From NCBI GenBank assembly GCA_027366615.1, contig DAHXNG010000077.1:1-38157 (forward strand): DNA of 38,157 nucleotides, read 5' to 3'. Origin of the DNA: Nitrospirota bacterium. GTDB taxonomy: Bacteria > Nitrospirota > Leptospirillia > Leptospirillales > Leptospirillaceae. This document shows, in pieces, positions 1 to 7,168 of this stretch. The notes beneath the pieces were generated by a model. It made no database searches and was not told the origin of the DNA. It saw nothing but the letters and a program-made list of their open reading frames with translations. The translations under genes were made by a program, and so were the position numbers. Positions within the stretch are counted from its first letter, which is position 1. Each line of letters starts with the position of its first letter.

Positions 1-11
1 TGGAGGCCTCC

Positions 12-668
12 ATGCCCGATCTTCTTCGCTCTGCCCCCCATCTTCTTCGGAAGCTCCGCCCTCTCTCCCTCTCGGTCGCGCTTCTTCTGGGTGCCCCCGG
101 CATTCTCCCCGGAGCCCACGCCGGCACGGCCCAGGCCAACACCACCCGGCAGAAGGTTCTCTTCGTGACAGAGAGGGGCTCGGCGGAGAAGATCCTTCCC
201 CTGAACTTCGCCCCGGACCGGCGCCTCCATTACAACAAGTTCTGGATGGACATCACCAGGGAAAAGCCCTACGTTGACTCGAAGGGCCGCAGGATTGTCA
301 TTCCCTCCACAAAGACCTTCCGCGGGATCCACGAAATCACCGTCCGCTTCTGGCATCCCCGGGGAGAGCCGAACCTCCTCGACGCCATCGTCGTAAAGGC
401 CTACGACAAAAAGGGGCATCTTGTGAAGCACGGAGCCTTCGACCGTGGAGTCTTCGTCATTCTCCTCTCGAACAGCCTCTTCGGCGGGAACTTTGTCCGC
501 TTCGACGGGATCGGCCACTACGTTCCCGGAGACAAGTCCCTCTACGTAAAGGTAAAAGTACGGAAGACCCATCAGGTCGCGATCCTTCCCTTCGCCGACT
601 TCATCAACGACTTTACCCGCCAGATCAACACTCAGCCCGTCGTCTCCTGGGCCGTCAAACGTCCATGA
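12..668 (+). CDS. Exported protein of unknown function
   Basis: I do not recognise this 218-residue protein. The N-terminus is basic, then a hydrophobic stretch (about residues 17-35) ends in an AHA-G type signal peptidase I site near residue 37, so the product is probably periplasmic. The mature part is rich in beta-forming residues with aromatic segments such as RLHYNKFWMDI and FVRFDGIGHYVPGD, and has no Cys or enzyme motif I can name. The ATG lies 5 bases after TGGAGG at the window edge, which supports this start, although an upstream gene in the same operon cannot be excluded. The stop codon lies inside the first unit of a 17-bp tandem repeat. No link to the downstream polyamine genes is evident, since a 520-bp gap separates them. 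Confidence 0.75.
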   Translation: MPDLLRSAPHLLRKLRPLSLSVALLLGAPGILPGAHAGTAQANTTRQKVLFVTERGSAEKILPLNFAPDRRLHYNKFWMDITREKPYVDSKGRRIVIPSTKTFRGIHEITVRFWHPRGEPNLLDAIVVKAYDKKGHLVKHGAFDRGVFVILLSNSLFGGNFVRFDGIGHYVPGDKSLYVKVKVRKTHQVAILPFADFINDFTRQINTQPVVSWAVKRP

Positions 669-711
669 CGTTCCGGCGTCCATGACGTTCCGGCGCCCAT
701 GACTTTCCGGG
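661..711. repeat. Three tandem 17-bp repeats
   Basis: Two identical 17-bp units (661-677 and 678-694, GTCCATGACGTTCCGGC) are followed by a third unit (695-711) with three differences. The first unit overlaps the last codons and stop of the upstream exported-protein gene. No hairpin or T-tract is formed, so it is not an obvious terminator. Confidence 0.85.
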
Positions 712-806
712 GCCGGCCTCCGGCTCCGGATCCCTCCACGGGGGAAGAAAATCCTCACCTTTCCTCCATCATATAACTATTCACAGTATAAAGATAAAAA
801 TATTGC

Positions 807-834
807 TTGCAATCCCTGAAAAAACGTGTATATT
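807..834 (+). promoter_or_regulatory. Candidate sigma-70 promoter P1 of the polyamine operon
   Basis: The sequence has a -35-like TTGCAA (807-812), a 16-bp spacer and a -10 TATATT (829-834) inside the only AT-rich patch of the 520-bp gap before speD. A transcript from here would have a leader of about 350 nt. Confidence 0.45.
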
Positions 835-845
835 CTGACCGATTG

Positions 846-875
846 TTGACCGGGGACTGCCTCCGCCACGACAAT
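846..875 (+). promoter_or_regulatory. Candidate second promoter P2 upstream of speD
   Basis: TTGACC (846-851), an 18-bp spacer and GACAAT (870-875) resemble a sigma-70 promoter just downstream of P1. The -35 matches 5 of 6 consensus bases, but the -10 lacks the initial T. Confidence 0.3.
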
Positions 876-940
876 GGAATCACGGCGGAACCAAGGTCCC
901 CGTCCAGCCGGTCGAATTCTCTCTGACAAGGGACCAATTT

Positions 941-991
941 CTATCCGGCTCTATCCGGGATCTATCCGGGATCTGTCCGGCTTTTGTCCGG
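941..991. repeat. Five helically phased CTATCCGG-like repeats in the speD leader
   Basis: Copies of an octamer CTATCCGG start at 941, 951 and 962, with variants CTGTCCGG at 973 and TTGTCCGG at 984. The period is 10-11 bp, one DNA helical turn, so all copies face the same side of the helix. The period is not a multiple of three, which argues against a coding origin. Confidence 0.85.
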
Positions 992-1125
992 AGATCCAGT
1001 CGGCTTCCCCTGCATCAAAGGAGCTTCGTCGTGACTGCACCCAAGCCTCTTCCGGCCGGGAATGCCAGAACGGCCTTCCACCCGGGGAGAAAAGAACGCC
1101 GTCTTCCATCCATGACCGATCCCGG

Positions 1126-1148
1126 CCTTTGGCATGTCTGGCCAAAGG
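1126..1148 (+). promoter_or_regulatory. Perfect 8-bp hairpin in the speD leader
   Basis: CCTTTGGC (1126-1133) and GCCAAAGG (1141-1148) pair perfectly around a 7-nt loop, ending 41 nt before the speD start. No T-tract follows, so it is not a simple terminator. It could be a regulatory or stabilising structure, but nothing in the sequence proves a role. Confidence 0.4.
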
Positions 1149-1189
1149 GCTTCGGGTTGACCTAACGACCTCACGACAGGGGGTGCCGA

Positions 1190-1669
1190 GTGCACGCTTT
1201 GGGAACACAGCTTCTCGTCGAACTGAAAGACTGCCAGTCCGACTCCCTTTCCGATCCCGTTTTCGTCAGAAACGCCATGCTTGAAGCCGCCCGGGCGGCC
1301 AAAGCCACTATTGTCGACGACAAGTTCCACCACTTCAGCCCCTTTGGGGTAAGCGGGGTCGTCGTGATCGCCGAATCCCACCTTGCCATCCATACCTGGC
1401 CCGAATACCGCTATGCCGCGGTTGACGTCTTCACCTGCGGAGACACCCTCAAACCCGAGGTGGCGGCGATTTATCTCGCCCGCGCCTTCCGCTCCCAAAA
1501 TCCGAGCATCCACGAGATCAAGCGGGGCATCATCGGGATCACCAACGAAAAGATCGCGCACAAGATCGAGGGGGAGACCGGAGAGGTCCTCTCCGACGAC
1601 CGGCCCGACCATCAGGGGAAAGGAATCGAATCGGATGAGCCAAGCGAGAGCCTCCAAGTGGTATATTGA
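1190..1669 (+). CDS. speD: S-adenosylmethionine decarboxylase proenzyme (class 1b)
   Basis: The enzyme decarboxylates S-adenosylmethionine to give the aminopropyl donor for polyamine synthesis. The proenzyme cleaves itself between Glu62 and Ser63 in the motif ESHLAIHTWPE, and Ser63 becomes the pyruvoyl cofactor. His68 and Cys83 (VFTCGDT) are the other expected catalytic residues, and their numbering coincides with the well-studied Thermotoga maritima enzyme as I recall it. The start is GTG, six bases after an AGGGGG ribosome-binding site. The protein has 159 residues, about 30 more than the usual 120-130, because of an acidic C-terminal tail (GEVLSDDRPDHQGKG onward) that overlaps the start of the next gene by 35 bp. 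The tail may be partly a by-product of that overlap. Translation is probably coupled to the aminopropyltransferase gene. Confidence 0.95.
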   Translation: MHALGTQLLVELKDCQSDSLSDPVFVRNAMLEAARAAKATIVDDKFHHFSPFGVSGVVVIAESHLAIHTWPEYRYAAVDVFTCGDTLKPEVAAIYLARAFRSQNPSIHEIKRGIIGITNEKIAHKIEGETGEVLSDDRPDHQGKGIESDEPSESLQVVY

Positions 1670-2555
1670 GTATGCGGCGCCGTCGCTAGGCCACATGCAC
1701 GGAATCGACGGCATCCTCGTCTCCCGCCAGACCCAGTTCCAGAAGGTCGACATCCTGAAGACGAACATCTACGGGAAGGCTTTGGCCCTTGACGAGAAGA
1801 TGCAGTCGACCCAGGAAGACGAGTTTATCTACCACGAAGCCCTGGTCCATCCTGCCATGATCGCCCATCCGGCGCCCCGGTCGGTCTTTATCGTCGGCGG
1901 CGGCGAAGGTGCGACCCTCCGGGAGGCGTTGCGCCACCCGACTGTCGAGCGGGCTGTCATGGTCGACATCGACGATCAGGTCATCTCCCTGTCCAAGGAG
2001 CACCTTCCCGAATGGCATCAGGGAGCCTTCGACGATCCCAGGGCGGAGGTCATCTCCACCGACGCCCGGAAGTACCTCGAGGAGTCGAAGGAGATCTTCG
2101 ACGTCATCATCACCGACCTCTCGGAGCCGGTGGAGGAAGGTCCCGCCTATCTCCTCTACACCCGGGAGTTTTACAGGATCGCGTGCGAGCACCTCTCCCC
2201 TGGCGGAACGATCTCGGTTCAGGCTGGCTCCGCTGCCCATCCCTTCCTGCTGGCCTTTTCCGCCGTCTACCAGACCATGCGGACCGCCTTCCCGACAGTT
2301 CGAGGATTTTCGGTCAATATTCCCTCCTTCGGACTTCCCTGGGGCTTCACCCTGGCGTCGAAGGGGGTCGATCCCCTCGCGATGAGCCGCGAGGTCGTCG
2401 ACCGCGTTCTGGCCGAACGGGGTCTCACCGATCTCCGATTCTACGATGGCCTCGCCCATCAGGGAATTTTCGGCCTTCCCCGGCACATCCGAAAGGGTCT
2501 CGACAGCGCCAACCTCATTATTGAGGACAACCATCCCATCTTCACCTACCACTAG
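1635..2555 (+). CDS. speE: Polyamine aminopropyltransferase, ACL5-like (spermidine or thermospermine synthase family)
   Basis: The protein (306 residues) moves an aminopropyl group from decarboxylated SAM to an amine acceptor. The N-terminal beta domain runs to about residue 60. The Rossmann domain shows GGGEG (88-92), the acidic VDIDDQV (110-116), TDARKYL (142-148) and ITDLSEPVEEGPAYLLYTREFY-type catalytic loop starting near 159. Canonical spermidine synthases have a DSTDP-like motif at that point, while DLxxPVExGPxYxLYT is typical of the ACL5/thermospermine branch, as is the later VNIPSFGLPWGF segment. The acceptor (putrescine, agmatine or spermidine) is therefore open. The ATG at 1635 was chosen because the beta domain begins directly after it. 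It lies inside the end of speD and 16 bp separate its stop from the decarboxylase ATG. Confidence 0.93.
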   Translation: MSQARASKWYIEYAAPSLGHMHGIDGILVSRQTQFQKVDILKTNIYGKALALDEKMQSTQEDEFIYHEALVHPAMIAHPAPRSVFIVGGGEGATLREALRHPTVERAVMVDIDDQVISLSKEHLPEWHQGAFDDPRAEVISTDARKYLEESKEIFDVIITDLSEPVEEGPAYLLYTREFYRIACEHLSPGGTISVQAGSAAHPFLLAFSAVYQTMRTAFPTVRGFSVNIPSFGLPWGFTLASKGVDPLAMSREVVDRVLAERGLTDLRFYDGLAHQGIFGLPRHIRKGLDSANLIIEDNHPIFTYH

Positions 2556-2571
2556 GCGACCCGACCCCTTC

Positions 2572-4029
2572 ATGGATCAGAGCAAAACCCCTCTTTTCGA
2601 CGCGATGGTCTCCCTTGCCGAAAGCCGGAAGGTCTCCTTCCACACCCCCGGCCACAAGAGCGGCAAGGGGATCTCCACGCGGTTTCGCAAGTTCGTCGGC
2701 CCCCGCGTCTTCTCCATCGACCTCACCTGCCTCGACGAGGTCGACTCCCTCCAGAAGCCCCGGGGGGTGATCAAGGAGTCCCAGGAGCTGGCCGCCGCTA
2801 TCTACGGAGCTGACCAGTCCTACTTCCTCGTCAACGGAACCTCCGGAGGGAACCAGGCCATGATCGTGGCCACCCTCTCCCCCGGCGAGCCGGTCCTCGT
2901 GACGCGCAACGTCCACAAGTCCGTCATATCGGGAATGATCATGACCGGCTGCCACCCGGTCTTCATCCCCTTCCGGGCGGGCCACAACGCCTCCTTCCCT
3001 CTGAACTACGGAACGGCGGACATTCTCTCAAGCCTTGAGGCCCACCCCGATATTCGGACCCTCTATCTCACCTCTCCCAATTACTACGGGGTGACCGTAG
3101 ATCTTGTGCGCGTCGCCGAGGCCGCCCATCAAAGAGGCGTCCGGGTCCTCGTCGACGAGGCCCACGGCCCCCATCTCCACTTCCATCCCGAGCTCCCTCA
3201 CTCGGCCATGGCCGCCGGGATCGACCTGGCCGTCCAGTCCACACACAAGATCATCGGCGGCATGACCCAGGCCTCCATGCTCCACGCCCGGGCCGAACGA
3301 ATCGACATCCCTCGACTTTCGAGCGTGCTGCGCTACCTGCAGACGACCAGCCCCTCCTATATCCTGATGGCCTCCCTCGACCTCGCCCGCATGCAGATGG
3401 CGACCGAGGGGGTCAAGCTCTTGGGGCGTGCCCTCGAGCTCGCCCGGTGGGCACGGATCCGGATCCGTGAGATCCCGGGGCTCAAGTGCGCCAACCGGAC
3501 CGAGATCCACACGCTCTCATCCGGAGAGAACGACCTCGACGAGACCAAGCTCACGATCGATGTCCGGGGGTGGGGGGTGACCGGCTATCAGGTCTCCCAG
3601 CGTTTGAATCTCGAGTTCGGCATCCAGGTCGAGATGGCCGACATCGACCACGTGCTCGTCATCGTCAGTATCGGCGACCACCGGGGAGATCTCGAACGAC
3701 TTGTCTCCGCCCTCCGGGCCCTCTCGACCGAGAACCGCACCGTCTCGCACAGGACTCCGGTCCCCTCGATGGTCTTCTTCGACAACCTTCTCAGGATGAC
3801 GCCCCGGGACGCCTTCTTTTCCCCCCACGAAACACTTCCCCTCGAGGCCTCCTCCGGCCGGATCGCCGCCGATATCGTCACAGTCTACCCTCCGGGAGTT
3901 CCCCTGCTTCTTCCCGGCGAGGAGATCACGGCCCCCGTCATCGAGACACTCTCCCGGTTCCGGGAGTCGGGCGCCACGATGGACGGCCTCGACATGACCA
4001 ACCGCCTGATCACCGTCGTTCGGGAGTAG
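2572..4029 (+). CDS. speA: PLP-dependent Arg/Lys/Orn decarboxylase (SpeA-like, fold type I)
   Basis: This 485-residue enzyme belongs to the Orn/Lys/Arg decarboxylase major family, in the short form resembling Bacillus SpeA. It starts with the family pattern SFHTPGHKSGKG (22-33), then FLVNGTSGGNQAM (85-97), the cofactor-contacting VDEAHGPHLHFHP (194-206), and the Schiff-base Lys226 in STHKIIGG. The C-terminal domain carries the typical TVYPPGVPLLLPGE segment. Clustering with speD and an aminopropyltransferase favours arginine decarboxylation to agmatine, although ornithine or lysine cannot be excluded from motifs. No agmatinase, agmatine deiminase or carbamoylputrescine gene is in the window. 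The ATG at 2572 gives the family's usual N-terminus, but there is no clear Shine-Dalgarno, so translation may depend on the upstream gene. Confidence 0.9.
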   Translation: MDQSKTPLFDAMVSLAESRKVSFHTPGHKSGKGISTRFRKFVGPRVFSIDLTCLDEVDSLQKPRGVIKESQELAAAIYGADQSYFLVNGTSGGNQAMIVATLSPGEPVLVTRNVHKSVISGMIMTGCHPVFIPFRAGHNASFPLNYGTADILSSLEAHPDIRTLYLTSPNYYGVTVDLVRVAEAAHQRGVRVLVDEAHGPHLHFHPELPHSAMAAGIDLAVQSTHKIIGGMTQASMLHARAERIDIPRLSSVLRYLQTTSPSYILMASLDLARMQMATEGVKLLGRALELARWARIRIREIPGLKCANRTEIHTLSSGENDLDETKLTIDVRGWGVTGYQVSQRLNLEFGIQVEMADIDHVLVIVSIGDHRGDLERLVSALRALSTENRTVSHRTPVPSMVFFDNLLRMTPRDAFFSPHETLPLEASSGRIAADIVTVYPPGVPLLLPGEEITAPVIETLSRFRESGATMDGLDMTNRLITVVRE

Positions 4030-4062
4030 CCTCCGCTTCGTCCTTATTTTTTCGCTCTCCCG

Positions 4063-4092
4063 TTGCAGATCCCGTCCCGCCGGGGGACAATA
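4063..4092 (+). promoter_or_regulatory. Weak candidate promoter before the UPF0182 gene
   Basis: TTGCAG (4063-4068), an 18-bp spacer and ACAATA (4087-4092) lie in the 109-bp gap upstream of the UPF0182 gene. The match is modest and readthrough from the polyamine operon is equally possible. Confidence 0.25.
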
Positions 4093-4138
4093 AAAGAATG
4101 ATCTCTTCGTCCCGTCCCTTTTCCGAGGAGCCCCTCCC

Positions 4139-6886
4139 ATGAAAACCCGATGGCCTCTCGCGGCCCTCGCCCTTGTCACGGCACTCTATTTCGGAGGGCA
4201 GTCCCTTCTCGACCTCTGGGCCCGCGTTCTCTGGTTTTCATCAAACCACCAGACAGCGGTCTATCTCACCCTCCTTGAGATCCGGGGCGATATTCTTGCC
4301 GGGGCATTTCTCCTCTTCTTCCTCGTTCTGGCCCTTTCCCTGCGCCCCCTCCTTAATAGCGTCACGGGGGTGGTTCTCGGACGAAGGATCCCGGATGGTC
4401 CCGCCCCCCTCGTTCTCGAGCCCGGGACACTCCGACGGACTGCCAACGCCGGGATCCTCGTCCTCTCCTTTCTTCTCGCACTTCCCTTCTCCGGCACGGG
4501 CAACGCCCTCCGGATTCTCGCCGCCATCAACGCCCCGGCGACTCCCGAGAGCGATCCCATCCTGCACCTTCCGGTGGGGTTTTATCTCTTTCACCTCCCC
4601 GTCTACGAGGAGATATCCTCCCTCCTTCTCGATGCCTTCCTGGTCTCGCTTGTCATCGCCGGCCTTCTCGGAACCCTCTCACGAAAACTCGCACTCATCG
4701 AGAACCGGATCTGGATCGACCCCGTCCTGCGAGTGATCCTTCTTCGCCTCCTCTCCGGAGTCTCCGCCGTGCTCTCCCTTGAAGCCCTCCTCGCGCGCAC
4801 ACGGACACTTCTCTCCACCCACCCGGGATTTTCGGGGGTCTCCTACGTCGACCTCCACGCCAGGATCCCTGCGGCAACTCTCCTGTCCGTCCTGCTCGCC
4901 CTTCTTGCTCTCGCGCTCATCATAGAAAGCTTCCGGCCCCGCCTCATTCTCTCAAAGGTTCTGGGCGGACTGGCAGGGGTCGTCTTTGTCGGGGGGCTGA
5001 TCATTCTTCCCTGGGGCCTCTCCCGCTTCGTGGTGCTCCCCAACCAGTTCAATCAGGAGCGCCCCTTCATCACCCACAACATCGACTTCACCCGCAAGGC
5101 CTTCCGAATCGACAAAAGCCGCTCCGAACGGATCGCAACCCTGTCGGACCTCACTCCCGGCGATCTCGAGGGGAACCTGCCGACTATCCGGAACATCCGA
5201 CTCTGGGATCATCGTCCCATGCTGACGACCGTCCGCCAGCTCCAGCAGATCCGGACATACTACACATTCCCCATTCTGGCACCCGACCGCTACACGCTCG
5301 ACGGCGCGCTTCGACAGGTCCTGGTGGCACCCCGGGAGATCTCCTACCCGAACCTTCCGAGCCCCAACTGGATCAATGTCCACCTGACCTACACCCATGG
5401 CCACGGGCTTATCATGTCTCCCGTCAATCGCGTCACCCCCGAAGGGCTCCCGGAGTTCTGGCTCCGGAATATCCCGCCCCAGGCCTCCGTTCCCCTCACC
5501 CTGTCGCACTCGCGGATTTACTATGGCGACCAGCCGGCCCCCTACGTCATCGTCAATACCCGGATCCCCGAGTTCGACTACCCGAAGGGCCGCCAGAACA
5601 TCTCCAACCACTACGATGCCACCGGAGGGATCCGGCTCTCGGGCCCCCTCCGTCGACTCCTCTATTCCTACGAGTACGGAACCTTCAAAATCTTTCTCTC
5701 AACGGCCGTCACCCCCCAAAGCCGCATCCTCGTCCACCGGAACATCTTCGATATCGTTCACCGGCTTGCGCCCTTTCTCTCACTCGATCCCGACGTGGTG
5801 CCGATCATTGGCCCCGGAGGAAAGCTCCTCTGGATGATGGACGCCTACACCACGTCCAGCGACTATCCCTACTCCACCGAGATCCCGGTCTCGGAAGGAT
5901 TCTTCCACCCGGGACGGATCTTCCGGGGAGGCCACAGACAGGCTCTGGCCTCCTGGAAAGGGGCAATCAACTACATCCGGAATCCCGTCAAGGTCCTGAT
6001 CGACCCGAAGACGGGACAGGCCCGATTCTATGTGACCGACCCCACCGACCCCCTTCTTGCCGCCTACCAGAAGAGCTTCCCCACGCTCTTTTCCCCCGCA
6101 TCCCAGATCCCGGCGGAGGTTCTCTCTCACCTCCGGTTCCCTCCAGCACTCTTCTCCCTCCAGGCCAGCATTCTGGCCGCCTATCACATGACCGACCCTC
6201 AGGTCTTCTTTAACCGGGAAGACCTCTGGTCGATCGCCACCCGAAATGACAGACCGCTCTCTCCCTACTACATGGTCATGCGGCTTCCGGGCGAGAGCCG
6301 GGAGGAGTATGTCATGATGCTCCCCTACACTCCGGCCCACCGCGACAATCTGTCGGCCTGGCTTGTGGGGCGTTCCGACCCGGCACACCTCGGGGATCTC
6401 CGGATCTACCGCTCCCCCAAGGAGCGGCTCGTCTATGGCCCAAACCAGATCGAAGCCAGAATCGACCAGCGGGGCCCCATCTCGAAACAGCTGACCCTCT
6501 GGAACCAGCAAGGCTCCCATGTAGTGAGAGGAACTCTCCTGATCATCCCCATCGCCAACTCCCTCCTCTACGTGGAGCCCCTCTACCTGGCGGCCACAAG
6601 TCCGGGAGCCCTTCCGGAGCTTCGTCGGGTCATCGTCTCAATGGGAGACCGGGTCGTCATGAGAAAGACTCTCGACAGGGCCCTCGCCGCGCTTTTCTCG
6701 GGCACACCTCCTCCCTCACCCGGGAAGACGGCCTACTCTGCAGAAAAGGGATCGACAGGCTCGAAGATCTCGCATCTTCGGGAGCTCGGACGGGAGGCGG
6801 AGGAGGCCATGCGCCGCGGAGACCTGTCTCTTTTCGGAGACCGGGTCCAGAAGATCTTGCAGGCCCTCAGAACAGCGCGTCCATAG
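4139..6886 (+). CDS. UPF0182 family integral membrane protein
   Basis: This 915-residue protein has the two-part layout of the UPF0182 (COG1615) family. The first ~290 residues hold about seven hydrophobic segments (for example ILVLSFLLALPFSG and VVFVGGLIILPWGLSRF), and a large, probably extracytoplasmic region follows. Signature segments are PNQFNQERPFITHNIDFTR (about 301-319) and NIRLWDHRPMLTTVRQLQQI (about 349-368), with a charged helical C-terminus. The family's biochemical role is unknown, so I give no function. GAGGAG eight bases upstream supports the ATG. It lies 109 bp after the decarboxylase gene on the same strand and could be a separate unit. Convergent recN follows after about 280 bp. 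Confidence 0.92.
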   Translation: MKTRWPLAALALVTALYFGGQSLLDLWARVLWFSSNHQTAVYLTLLEIRGDILAGAFLLFFLVLALSLRPLLNSVTGVVLGRRIPDGPAPLVLEPGTLRRTANAGILVLSFLLALPFSGTGNALRILAAINAPATPESDPILHLPVGFYLFHLPVYEEISSLLLDAFLVSLVIAGLLGTLSRKLALIENRIWIDPVLRVILLRLLSGVSAVLSLEALLARTRTLLSTHPGFSGVSYVDLHARIPAATLLSVLLALLALALIIESFRPRLILSKVLGGLAGVVFVGGLIILPWGLSRFVVLPNQFNQERPFITHNIDFTRKAFRIDKSRSERIATLSDLTPGDLEGNLPTIRNIRLWDHRPMLTTVRQLQQIRTYYTFPILAPDRYTLDGALRQVLVAPREISYPNLPSPNWINVHLTYTHGHGLIMSPVNRVTPEGLPEFWLRNIPPQASVPLTLSHSRIYYGDQPAPYVIVNTRIPEFDYPKGRQNISNHYDATGGIRLSGPLRRLLYSYEYGTFKIFLSTAVTPQSRILVHRNIFDIVHRLAPFLSLDPDVVPIIGPGGKLLWMMDAYTTSSDYPYSTEIPVSEGFFHPGRIFRGGHRQALASWKGAINYIRNPVKVLIDPKTGQARFYVTDPTDPLLAAYQKSFPTLFSPASQIPAEVLSHLRFPPALFSLQASILAAYHMTDPQVFFNREDLWSIATRNDRPLSPYYMVMRLPGESREEYVMMLPYTPAHRDNLSAWLVGRSDPAHLGDLRIYRSPKERLVYGPNQIEARIDQRGPISKQLTLWNQQGSHVVRGTLLIIPIANSLLYVEPLYLAATSPGALPELRRVIVSMGDRVVMRKTLDRALAALFSGTPPPSPGKTAYSAEKGSTGSKISHLRELGREAEEAMRRGDLSLFGDRVQKILQALRTARP

Positions 6887-7168
6887 CCGGATCCCTCCGG
6901 AGGAAGACCGGGGGGAACGGGATTTTCCTGCCTGAATTGGGACGATTGGGATCGATCAGACGCCGCAACAAGAGGTCGAAGGAATAAGAAGTGGTCAGGA
7001 CTTTCCTAAAGAAGGGCGGGCCTTTGAAAACCTTTAGAGGGGATCAAAGCCAATCCGGGAGATCCGCTTGAGGGGAAGGAAGAGTGTGGTCTGGTCAACA
7101 GGCAAGCCAGCGACATAAAAGAGAGAAGAGACAGGACCTCGCGCATCACACAGGAGAACGGAGAGATG
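6887..7168. other. Gap between convergent genes with no supported gene
   Basis: This 282-bp stretch separates the converging UPF0182 and recN genes. It contains only a small CCGGA/TCCGG hairpin (6887-6900) directly after the UPF0182 stop, and no convincing T-tract terminator, RNA gene or ORF with family features. Confidence 0.6.

Noticed and set aside
661-991. Repeat clusters considered as CRISPR or integration sites
   Set aside because: The units are directly adjacent with no spacers, and no cas gene, integrase or tRNA gene is nearby.
874-1284. 136-codon plus-strand frame before and into speD
   Set aside because: It overlaps speD in another frame, has no ribosome-binding site, runs through the 11-bp repeats, and has an Arg/Ser/Pro-rich composition typical of non-coding frames in GC-rich DNA.
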